Source of the DNA: Solenopsis invicta
Lineage: Eukaryota; Arthropoda; Insecta; Hymenoptera; Formicidae
Reading direction: 5' to 3'
Assembly (NCBI RefSeq): GCF_016802725.1
Contig: NC_052665.1
Coordinates: 3,720,001 to 3,784,000, forward strand
Length of the DNA: 64,000 bases
Positions 27,101-38,100 of this stretch are shown piece after piece. Made by a program: the position numbers and the translations under genes. The notes below the pieces were generated by a model, which ran no database searches, was not told the origin of the DNA, and saw nothing but the letters and a program-made list of their open reading frames with translations. Each line of letters opens with the position of its first letter. The stretch's first letter is position 1.

Positions 27101-29215
27101 CAAATTTACAAACCGTATTTTAAAGATATTTAAAAAATGTGTTTACGTGTGTATCAGTAATCTGAAAAAAAAATCTAGTTTTTATTGGATAATACATTAA
27201 GCTTATATTGGATGATATATCGGTTTTTTTTTTATTATACTGCGAAAATTTTGAATTGTGTATCAGAGAAGTAACGTGCGGTTGAGTTCTAAAAGTGCAT
27301 GATGGATATATACCGACCTTTATCATCACGGAATCAAATACGTTTACTTCGCGGCAACGTCTTGGCAGGTACATTCGTGTTAATGAAAGAGAATTTCGGT
27401 GTTCGGGAGTGCAACACCGAACCTAACACGCGATATTATCAGTTCTCCCTTTGATACAACTTGAATGTCGGAGCCGGTCGGGCTGAGTCACGGTCAAAGT
27501 CAGATACGTGCATGATACTTGCAAGGGGTAGGAAAAAACACAGCCGACGACGGAAACATCCGGTTCCGGTATGGCGGGGAGAACTTTCCCCGAGTGAAGC
27601 TCCTCCGTTAATTACCGCGCGTGAAAAACATGCGCCACAAAAATATATCGATGACATCGCTATTTTTGTAACGTTTGGGGCTCGATGATTTATGTCGTAT
27701 GCAGATCTTCACTTATAAAAAATTGTTGTGTCATTTAGAGAGGGAGTGATATTAATATAACAACGCGAGAGCACTGAGGGTGACTGTTCTTGTATCGCTA
27801 AAAACTACAGTTCTTCTGCATTGCCAATCATCGTTTTATCAGACATTTGAAATTAGTGAGCATTGATGTTACTCACGTCTGGCAAATTCATTTAATTTGC
27901 AAATGTCTTTTTATTTGAAGCTAATTCGATTTCGACGGAAATAGTCGATTGGATCGAATGATGCACACTTAAAGACTCTTGCAATCGTAACGATGATGCG
28001 AAGCGACGTTTGAGTGTTACATTCGACATTGTCGGCCAAATGTAGACCATCCAACTTGCTGCGAGATCTTAAACTGCAGAAGAGAGCGGAAACATAACGG
28101 TCAGTAACATAGTTATGACCAGTTATGACCACTTCTCGCATCCGATATTATGTTGCCATTCGAAGTCTCGCTGCCAAATGTACTTCGGCGAACCGGATAA
28201 ACGATCTCTTTATACGATCGACGTAATCAACGTAAAACGGGCAAATAGAATTCGCGCGATTGCAGTGTTACGTTTAACGTAACTGCATCTTGCAACGCGC
28301 ATCCATATCCATTATGCATCTAAGAATAAATTGCGGTGACCGCAGCTCCGACGAAGTGACGAGATCATTATTGCAACATCGGCAATCGTACGCTGATGGA
28401 ATCGGCGGTAAAACATTAAGGGCACACCTTTCGATGCTTCAAACGGCTCTTTGAAGGTCGCCGCGCGGCTCAATATATGCCGATTCCTCTCTCTTTCTAT
28501 CTCTCTCTCCCTCTCGACATCGGGAAGTCAGGAAGTTTCACTTTGATCGAGAGCCTCGGAAATGATGCAAACGAGGGTTCATCGTGCTCGACCTAACGAG
28601 GATTCATTTATCTCTCGGCTGATGTATAAACGTAAATTCCGCCGCTCTAACTTATCCTCGGTATTCTACGGCAAGCATCACGAACGTCTCTTGTTGAAAC
28701 CGCGCGCCTTTAATTGTAAGATGCGAGTATGGAGTAATTGGACCTCCTTATTTATAAATGAAAAATCGATGTCCGCGGGACAGCGTGCGACGCTATATAA
28801 ACCTCGTCTGCGAAAGATTCCATCCCGTTGTACAATTTCTCACTGCAGCGTTTCTTAATGTCCGCAGATTTGTCACGCTTCATTCATAATCGTGTTATTT
28901 ATTCTCGTTGTGAAGCAAATCCTTTAGTGAATTGTTCCAGTTACTCTATCGCTATCGTATTGCTACGGTGTCTTCTGACTCGGTTTTTATATCAATATAT
29001 GTTTTTTTCTTATCTTTGAATCTATAACATATGATTATATTGGATCTTAAAAGACACTATTCTTATAACAAGTCTGTTCGAATATTTAATTAATTGCATG
29101 ATTTAATATATTTTATACAATTTAAGTTATACGAAAAATGTGCTAGGCAATGTAAATTTATTGCTTTATTTTAGAAAAAAAGATTTTAAATTTGATATTT
29201 AATCTTGTGTTACAG
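21173..29215. other. Unassigned AT-rich non-coding DNA
   Basis: No splice-supported exon. The 133-codon open frame at 24418-24819 has no recognised domain and overlaps an open frame on the other strand. CT-rich sequence lies at about 28486-28520. A tandem pair of agttatgacc lies at 28111-28130. Confidence 0.5.
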
Positions 29216-29250
29216 GAGCAAGACGGAGAACACAGAGGTTTTGCGGTGTG
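29216..29250 (+). CDS. Candidate 35-nt microexon (family unknown)
   Basis: A T-rich tract ending gtgttacag lies immediately before 29216, and an excellent donor (GTG followed by GTAAGTC) begins at 29251. The 35 nt between are more GC-rich than the AT-rich flanks. All three frames are open: EQDGEHRGFAV, SKTENTEVLRC or ARRRTQRFCGV. As 35 is not a multiple of 3, inclusion would shift the frame unless the neighbouring exons are in compensating phases; it could also be an untranslated exon. It is on the opposite strand to the teneurin-like exon, so if real it belongs to another gene nested in or overlapping that locus. No neighbouring exon could be tied to it. Confidence 0.3.
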
Positions 29251-31166
29251 GTAAGTCAAAAGTACTCTTTTTAAAATCGTATTCACTGCGAGATGGCCAT
29301 TATAAACGGTAATGTAAATGCAAGATCTGTCCAATTAAGCATATATTGAAAATACAAAATGTTTTATGAAGAATAATCGATGCGTTTAAATAGGAATTAA
29401 AATATTGCTCGTATCTGAGCCCCTGGCAATCGCGTCATCGACAAACGTGTTAATGACCGTACTAATGAATCACGCGCGGTAACCTCGGCATCGACGCTCG
29501 GTTATATTACATATGATTGACATTAATCAAGTGCGCTGAAATTTGATATAACGATTTAAATTACGTTTTTCATGCGTCGCATATCACCAATAGGGTGATA
29601 TCTGATATTTTGCCGCTGTTGCATCCCAATATTTCGCGTAAGTTCCGTACGGATAATATCGGTCGAGCAAATATTTAAAATGTTGTTTATTCTGGTGACG
29701 TCATTAGTGCATTATTGCGTCCGTACTGTAGGCTATATGCTATTGGTTGCTGCGCGAGACCGCTGGCTATCGCATCGGCCATCAGAATTATAGCAATGGC
29801 TTCGTCATATTTCGCGGTTTATTGAACGATCTTCGTTACTAAGCTCCGACGTTATGACACACGTTTATTTAAACAATCACTTACTCTCGTAATATTCTAA
29901 TTACCAATACATAAATTATTGATTCGGAATTAGAGTAGAAATTTTTTTATAAACTTTTTGTTAACAAACATAAGTTTTGTTGTCCAATCTAATTTTAGAT
30001 TACACGTATACACATGATGTCTTATGTGTGCTGAAGAAAAAGATATTAAAATAATGCAAGTGTATGGAGAGCGAAAGTTAAAAGAAGTAACGTTATAACG
30101 TTTATAAAAATCCAGCATTTAGTAAATTTATATGCGCGTTTTAAAACGCGATTTTTAATTTAATATCTAATATTAAACATCGCGGAGTGAATCTGACATA
30201 ATTATTTCATCATTTTACACAATTTGTTCCGAGATCATGAGTCTGCTTCGCGCTCGGTCTTATTTCGAGAACAGGTACTATATCGGAAACTCCCGATAGT
30301 ACTCTAAATTCCTTCAAGTTTACGATTTCGCAGCTACCGTACTGTAAGTACGAAGTGGCGAATAAGAGAGAGTATCTTCGCGACGAGTCCCAGTTGGATT
30401 TTCACGCTTTGGAGGAATGCGTGGCGATGCGTACGATTAGGTAGCCGGCGTACGTTCGAAATACACGTGACGGTATTCCCGCGGGTAACGCGACAGGCGT
30501 TCCCGATCGTAACGCAATATCTCATGAAATCGACACGGTAATATTTCCATGAGAAGCGTTAACGACGCTGCCGAGATTCCTCTACCTTTGCGACTACGTA
30601 ACTCCCTGCGCGGCTGTAAATACATTTCTTTCGTCGAGAAACGCCATGCCTGTCCCGTGTCCCCGAGGAAATCGACTCTGAGCGCGGACAGCCAAGTTTG
30701 GAATTTTCAACTTTTGCGCGGAAGCAACGGGAAAAAGTAGGATTATGGGGTGCAAAGAGAAAGTTATATCTGTTTCGACGTTCCTTAAATCCAATGCTTT
30801 TATTATTCAACGCGCGCGTCGAGTTTTGCTCTACTATTACCAACTACTACTGTTAACTAATTAACAAAATTATAAAATTTTGATAAAAAAAAGGAGTACA
30901 CTTTTTATTTTACCGTTGCTGTTCGCACGTGTAAATGTAATATACATATTTAAAATTTATAAAATTATAAAGAATTTATTTATTCAACGTTTATCATAAA
31001 ATGACAGTTTCAAAATCACAAAAATTTAGTTTATATATCATAAAACGAATAAAGTAATCAGTTTCTATTTGATTTCTTCGAGCATATTTGAATTATTTGA
31101 AGAGAAATACTAAAAATCGTTGAATTTTTTATTCTGTGTTTGCACAAAGTATCGATTTTTACTTAC
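29251..31166. other. Unassigned non-coding DNA
   Basis: Nothing gene-like seen. A perfect short palindrome (atatcacc and ggtgatat around a 5-base loop) lies at 29581-29601. Confidence 0.5.
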
Positions 31167-31280
31167 GTACATATGTTGCTGCAATTCCAAATATAAGTAA
31201 TCGATGATAACGTTACATTTGCAAGTCGATCAAGTGGAAGATAGGGAAGCGAAGCATCGGAACGTATTCGCGTTATTATG
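31167..31280 (-). CDS. Candidate 114-nt exon, phase 2 to phase 2
   Basis: On the minus strand the acceptor is gaattttcag just before 31280. The donor GTAAGTAAAAA begins at 31166 and overlaps the in-frame TAA, so the frame closes exactly at the splice site. The frame encodes 38 codons including ITRIRSDASLPYLPLDRLAN and a hydrophobic segment around SSITYIW. The same frame stays open upstream of this acceptor to about 31486, so a longer exon is possible. A chance open frame of about 100 codons is not surprising in 64 kb; the support is the coincidence of its end with a strong donor. Family not recognised. Confidence 0.15.
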
Positions 31281-31719
31281 CTGAAAATTCGTTTTGGATC
31301 GTGAATATTGAGAATCTCGAATGCACATATTTGAATGGCGATAAGTGTAGACACTTTTACGTTTTCAAATCCTTCTTTATTCAATGCAATTACCTCCTTG
31401 TGCGCGGATACCCAATGTTCTACCCACTTTGTATTCAAATCCACGTATGCCATGTCGGAAGCACTCACGTGCGAACAAACCGCTTATTCCTTATTCCACG
31501 AACGAATATAAACTATTCACAAACGATACGAGCGGAATACAGAAAGTACCTATTTATTCGATCGACGGGCGTTCAGCCCTTACGCTCATCAAACTGAGAG
31601 CATTGAGCGATTCGTACTTCCTCGTTTCAAGATATTTCTGGGATAAGATATCTCTTGAGGAACTTTACCGCTTCTTTAATCACACTATTCGTTAACTCCA
31701 CGCGTGTCATTTGAAAGAT

Positions 31720-31990
31720 TTCAAGTAGGGTAAGTGTACTCTATATGGCCCAGTACCCAATATGGCCTACTTGCTGTTTCTAAGTAATTACATGGCGAAT
31801 TGAACAAATAACGTTAATGTATCGTATGGACGTGACTTATTTGCAACAGTTTGCTGCTCAGTTTGTGTATTCTGTTGTTGACAGCGAGGTCAAAAGTAGA
31901 AGTTGCACTCACATAAATATTTGAAATTGTCCCATATTTTGAATCAATGTTTAGAAATGTTTCATACTTGGAATCTGGCTATCGGTTTTT
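31720..31990. repeat. Possible degraded transposon end with ATATGGCC repeats
   Basis: The block starts agggtaagtgtactctatatggcc and repeats a related unit (cagtacccaatatggcc) at once. Further along are degenerate units around cccatattttgaatc and catacttggaatc. No matching inverted terminus was found downstream, so the element would be truncated or the resemblance fortuitous. Confidence 0.3.
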
Positions 31991-32621
31991 AATTTTAGAT
32001 TTGATAAAAACTTAGAAAAAATTTTAAAGTTTAATGAGACGGTTACCTTATATTGGGAAGATTAAAACAGCCAAAATTTATTTTCAAAAAAATATTCTTC
32101 AGATGATAAGGTTAACTCACAAAAATAACGAGATGATTTATAAAAGAGTTCAGTTTATGTTAACGACGATTTTTCACGCATTTTGTGCTATGAATGCTAG
32201 CAGCTCGAAGATCATTCTATTTCGCGTAAACGACACGTAGAAAGCTTCGTTTCCCGAGAAACTCGGCGTTGTAAATAACGAAGAAAGGATCAAGGAGATC
32301 GGGGTGTCTATCCAGTTACGACGATAAAGCGAGTACACCTGTAACCGGTAGTGCAAGCAGCACGGAGAGAAAGAAAGAGAGAAGATAAGAGAAAGCGGCC
32401 GAAAGGGTTGACAAGGTTCCTGGTAATTGTCACCGTTGCTCCGCCATTTTCATCACAGGCCAGGGGCAAAGCTCTCTGAAAGCTCTACAAATTGCGTACC
32501 CCTTGCGTTCCATTCACCGTGAAGCCTTGGATGGGGAGCCATAAATTTTCATTATTTTATAGTCAACGCCTCGCTTATATCCGCAACAAGCGAAACAAGA
32601 AAAGGCAGAAAGGAGAGACAC

Positions 32622-32648
32622 GAGGAGGAGGAGGAGGAGGAGGAGGAG
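32622..32648 (+). repeat. (GAG)9 trinucleotide repeat in a purine-rich tract
   Basis: A perfect GAG/AGG triplet run inside a longer purine-rich stretch (about 32585-32700). The poly-Gly or poly-Pro open frames across it are artefacts. Confidence 0.9.
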
Positions 32649-33177
32649 ACAATGAGCGGAGAGAAGACGGGGGGTTAAAGAGGGAAGAACAGGCGAAAAC
32701 TCTTGGCACGAGATACGAAGTCTTCAGGCTCCATTTTGCTTCGCTTTCGCATGCCACTAATCGCGCTCTTTCTGCTCTCGTTTATAATTTTATGTCTTTA
32801 GTTTGTTAGTAATTTTTTATTAACTTGATTATAACATGCTCTTTGTAGCTCATTTCAATTTAATATTCTCAATGCTTTAAATATGAAAGGTATACGCGTG
32901 TTATTTCTTGTATATACGATTTCTATTTAATTTTATTATGTTGACAATTTATCAGTTTCGTCATCAAAGTTGTCAAATGAATAAATCGCAGTCTTATTAA
33001 TAATCATCGAGATGCTATGTAGGTCGAAAAGTCCACCCAACGTAAAAGTCATATTTTTCTCTCTCTCTCTGAACTTTCTTTTTTATTATACACTTTTCTC
33101 TATAGTCATTTTCGTGAGTACTGCGAATACGAGCGGGACGATAATCACTAATATTTTCACCGGAGCCTTTTGCTCAC

Positions 33178-33246
33178 CTCGTATACCTCCGCGGCAGTTT
33201 CCCTGGCTTTAATTCCACGGCAGCTTCCACCTTAATAAACTTTTGC
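33178..33246 (-). CDS. Candidate 69-nt exon, phase 2 to phase 2
   Basis: On the minus strand a CT-rich tract ending in gaag precedes 33246, and the exon ends ACGAG before GTGAGC, a good donor. The open frame reads QKFIKVEAAVELKPGKLPRR then YT, with 1 nt in front and 2 nt after. The phase matches the next minus-strand candidate (31280-31167). The acceptor is the weak point: its pyrimidine tract is interrupted before the AG. The same bases also lie just downstream of a strong plus-strand acceptor at 33105, so at most one of the two readings is likely. Family not recognised. Confidence 0.14.
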
Positions 33247-34045
33247 CTTCATGTCGAGGGAGAGCAAGTTCGGCCTTCGTCAAGACCCCTTTGTCGCGAA
33301 CCCTGTATCGTGAAAGCGTCACGGCCTCGGCTACTATGTGGAAACAGCCGTAGAAAGAGCTCGGGTTCTCATGGTGATTTACACCCCCGCCCGCAGTGCG
33401 ACTTGAAGTTTCCAAACCAACGGGACGCCACGGTAGGTGGGTAGGAGTTACGCTTATTAATTGACGATTTATAATTGCCGGGAGCTAGTCCGGTTCGCTG
33501 TATGGGGGCGAGACCGAAGTTGCGTGCACCCCCCAAGGTGCTGCTGCTAATAGGGTGGTATCCCGACGTTTAATTAGCCTACCGCGAGATCTATGGAGAT
33601 CCCCTCACGCTACACTTCACTCTGCCTTTCTCCGACCACTTTCTATATTCCTTCGTCTTCCCACAAATAGAACAAGCCGAGGTATACAATCCCGGCGACG
33701 TCAAGATTCTTGTAATCGATCATGTAGAAAACACGAATACATCTGTAAGACAAAGAGGCTGGAGGCGAAGAGATAATACTACACGGAAAATTTATGTTCA
33801 TCCTGTTTAACCGTTTTGGATTGTGCTAAGAATTTTTTATGTCATGTAAAAAAACTATATACCGCGAGCAATAATTATAGAATAGTACTTTCGTTGTGTA
33901 GAGTCTGGGAGATCGTAAGAAAGTCTATTAACATTTTGTTTCTGGATAAGTTAATGGATCGCGAGTGAGAGTTTGAATGCTTGACGCCGCTCCGAGCTAA
34001 ATAATTTTTACTTACGGTAAAGTTGTCTTTACATCATCAACTCAC

Positions 34046-34114
34046 CTGCGAGATTCACAATAGAGGTGCAAAGGTCGATTACATAAAACATTGTGTGGGA
34101 GAGTTGAACATTGC
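34046..34114 (-). CDS. Candidate 69-nt exon, phase 1 to phase 1
   Basis: On the minus strand the sequence ends CGCAG before GTGAGTTGATG, a near-consensus 5' splice site. The acceptor side is tatcag at about 34120-34115 with only a modest pyrimidine tract. The open frame reads NVQLSHTMFYVIDLCTSIV then NLA, with 2 nt in front and 1 nt after it, so both ends are phase 1. That matches the exit phase of the teneurin-like exon at 45146, and it lies on the same strand downstream of it. The frame remains open further upstream through an ATG (AGC ATG GGT) at about 34138, so a first exon starting there is an alternative. The peptide is not recognised and is more hydrophobic than expected for a teneurin tail. 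Low confidence. Confidence 0.2.
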
Positions 34115-35056
34115 CTGATACCACGAGGCCACCCATGCTCTTTAATTTATTATAGTTGTTTAACACGAGAATCCTCAGGGCTGATCGAAGTTCCTCGACG
34201 AGGCACGAAGTTAGACGTTCGTTGTTTTTAACTAGTTACCTCGTAGTATATCTGGATTTTTTTTCAGCTTGCGAGTCTCCGGGCTATGAAAAGTCGGTCA
34301 TAGCATTATACCGTACCAATGTACGCGCTGTTTCGATTGTTCCCTCATTAAAGCGTTTAGGCGATCGGTTTTTTTTGCGAATTTATGAACGGCGTTCACG
34401 TTTCCGAATCGTTCTTCGAAATATGATAGCAATCTCGAAGGGTGGTGCCCGAATGTGTGTGGGCGTCGTACGGATGGATAGGCGGTAAAGATGGGACAGG
34501 GAAGGGGTGTCAGCAAAGAACCGGAGAAAGATGATCGTTGGTTACAAATAACCGGCCTAAAGGCGAAATCGCTGCCCTCTACTTCGCAATGAATTATCGC
34601 CGTCGCAGGCCCTGAATTAAAGTAATCGGGCGTGTATACTCAGCGGGGTACAGTACGTAAGACGGGATAAATGGACCCTTCTGCCTTGCTTCGCTTAATA
34701 TATATATTTAATCGTTTTGAGTGTATTTTCCGACGGAGTATATAGGCCGTACCAGGGAGTTTGCATTAATCTTCAGAAACGTCTTCCTTACTTAGGCACG
34801 TTATTAAACATAAACAATCTAGGAATTTTGACGGATTGCCCTCTTTAAGAGGGAAAATAACATCTCATTTTGAGATTAGTTTCTCTCTCTTTCCTTCTTA
34901 AAACAACTTTGCTTTAACAAAATCTTAATTTTAAACTTGATTAATTTAATATCCAATACTGAAAAAATTTCATTAACTTAATTAAAATATATATATAGAT
35001 GATTATAATAAATGAGAATGCACAGGCGCGACGTAATATTTATCTTAGTGTTGCAG

Positions 35057-35165
35057 TACACGAAATTCCAGTCTTATAAAAAATCGTATTTGCATGAGAA
35101 TTAATTATGAGTGAGGGATGTTTGTCGATCCTGTCTGGTTGCGGCCCTGGCTTCGCCCTAGCTGG
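35057..35165 (+). CDS. Candidate 5' exon with start codon at 35107
   Basis: A T-rich acceptor (atcttagtgttgcag) ends at 35056 and a donor GTGAGTCC begins at 35166. The 5' half contains in-frame stops, so it would be 5' UTR. An ATG at 35107 opens the frame MSEGCLSILSGCGPGFALA, which runs into the donor in phase 2. A short upstream ORF starts at about 35092 in another frame. The exon would be spliced to something supplying one base; the candidate at 39531 has that phase. Codon content is unremarkable and the peptide is not recognised. Low confidence. Confidence 0.18.
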
Positions 35166-38100
35166 GTGAGTCCTTTAAATTACTCTGCGCGCGGGAAACA
35201 ATAAACTCGCGAAGTTTATAGCAGCGACCCGACCGAAAGAGGAAAACGATGGACTCTCGCTTTAATTTCACGAGAACCATGGAATAGGAATACGTGGGTT
35301 GTGTACGTGCTTCCGTATAGGCATAGACACGCGTGTGGCTGCAAGAAAACGGGTACGTTCGACCAAAAAGGGCAAAATAATATTCAGATAATTACGGCAC
35401 GCAACTTTAGTTTCGCAAATTGATGCGAAATGATTAATCATGCAAACCCAGTAAATTGTTCAGTCTACCTTGTTATTTGTTTCATGTAAAATTTTAATGC
35501 TACCAAATAGGATATAGCCGCAAGAAAGTAACAACTACCATTAGCGGGTAGTATTATTCAAATAATTACAAATTGATTTGAATTTTATACATTAATGTGT
35601 AATAATTGTATAAATCGATCTATTTTGTTTTATTTATGAGTTTAATACCTTAATCTGGCATGAATAGATTTCGCATATCGAAAGATTTAATTTCAAATAT
35701 GGACTTGGAGAAATATTTTTTATAACATTATTTAACATTATTAGTTAACATTTTTTTTTTATTAAATATGATTTATTATAAGAAACTGCGCGAGTACACT
35801 CGTGTTAAAATATCACGGTAAAGAAAATAACTGTGAATTATATCGTCATCGAGACTATTGAAGTTCATTATTTATATATTTATTGTTGTACACTTTTATC
35901 ACACTCAATTTCTTATTTTAACAACGCTTTATAGACGCTGCGTGCCTCGAGGCTGTCGCAGGCAATAACGAAATTTGCCTTCCCGACTTTTACTCTTCTG
36001 CCACCGCCTTTCTCCCTCTTCCACTTCCTCTATTACCATCGCTCTTCCCTCCCCGACCGGCGTCTTGCAAATCGCATCCGCATCTTTTTTCTCCGCGCCT
36101 CCACCCCCCGCCACGTTTTCGCGCGGTATGTAAATGGAACTTTCAGCCGGCGTAATAAACGCGCTTTGCGATCGTGGCGTTTTACCTGGAACGATTTTTG
36201 TCGCGTCTCGAGGGGCATTGTAATCGGCCGCATTGATATCCTTTTCCTCCTGGAATCGACCGTTCTGAATCTCCGTTTCCCCTGCGCCCTTGCTCCCTGC
36301 TAGTTTTCCCGTCTGCTTTTTTCTTCCGCATTCGTCCTGTTCGTTTCGCGTAGCTTCTTCGACATCGGTTTTTCAGGTTCGACTAGTAACCCGACTGCAT
36401 ATACCGTGCACGTGCCCGGAATTTTACGGCAGAGCGATTAGATTTCGGATTTACCCCACATCGCGTCGCGCGATATCAGGTGTACTTTTCGAGTGCGCAC
36501 GAGGAAGTACTTTCATTCTCGAAGTATATCCTGATTCCGGATGCCCTGAGCTTTCAAAGAGATAGCAAGAAGTCAAAGTATCTGCTCGAAAACGTGGTCG
36601 GAATTTTGTAGCCGCGACATTCGAAAAATTCTTAAACATTGTTCTCATATCTCTAGAAAGTTTCACAACACTGCGGCATTATAGAGGATTACTTTCTATT
36701 TTAAATTATTATAAATCATAGGATTAGAACTATAGTATATCTGCCTCAGACAATCTGTAACACAAAAAAATTTAGATTTCAAAATACAAATCGTCACAAT
36801 TTTACTATTCGTTTTCTACTATTATATTCTAATATAAATTTTATATACGTGTATATTCTGATTTTTCCGTCGATTTTGATTACGACTCATAAAAATTGTA
36901 AACAGAATATTTTTCTGAATTTGAACGCGAATTACGAGTCGTTCGAAGTGAGCTTTAGATTCAATCATATTTATTAGAAAATAATTTACAGTGTGATTAT
37001 TTGTTCAAACATTAGACAAGAGATTGCAGTTCATATATAAAGTGAGAACTCTACGCTCAAGTACAAGACGTCATCGAGTAGGATTATTTGTTCTCAGCAA
37101 GAACTAGTAAATAAATATTTGCATGGTCACCAAAGGCAAGGCGAGAGCTCGACGATAGCATTAGGTCGCCGACGACAGAGGGACATCGAACCTCCATTAT
37201 TTGCTTCAGAACCGAGACACAATCAAATCGAAACTGACGCCCATGCCTCAATTCCTTTCGCTCGCGGATTCTCTGTATTTCCGTGACCCTCAAACAACGC
37301 GGAGACGAAAGAGAATGGATTGTACACACGCGCACCCGACTCCGTGCTTAAGATGCCGTAAAAAGGCGAGGCAATGGCAAGAGACGTAGGCAGGGATCGC
37401 GAGAGCGGGTAACGGAAAAAGAGTTCGGTTTCCCGAACGAATTGCGACTCCACGGACCAGAGGAATGCGTAGGTATCCTCATAAAACATCAAAGCTACGA
37501 CGGGAATGATTGAAATTGTTTCCTCGACCGCACCGGAGTCGCGGAGAAAGCCATTCGTACTTCCGCCGGACCCATTTCAACTCGGATTCGTCTAGATCCT
37601 AGTCCTCGGACTCGTGCCCTCTTCCGTCTTCCACGACCGATTCCTCGATTGTTTTCCGCGGACAACAAATTACATTCCGACGCTATGTTGTCCGCCCACT
37701 GATTTTCTCGGCGCGCACTCCGTCGTTCCGTTTCTTTATAGTTCGCGTCTCTACGTTCAGTCTTTACTTATCTTCAAGTCTCTACGATATATTGTTGACG
37801 TTTATACCATAAATTTTTATTTTTACATCTCTGAGTTTGTTCGATTTCGTCTAAAAAAAATATATATATATTTATCTTTTGTAAGTACGATGATGTAAGA
37901 GATATCGTTGAAACCTCGATTTGGAAGCAACCTAGCGCAGATTAAGGCTGCCATCTTTATCATATCTTTATTTCTCTCTATTGGAAATCTCGGTCAAACG
38001 AGAAATCCTTATCAGAAAAATCGCAGAGAGAACGTGGACTCGGTTCTGGATATTACATTCGCGAAGGCAGAAAGAGACGTACTCGAAAAAAGCTTCCACC

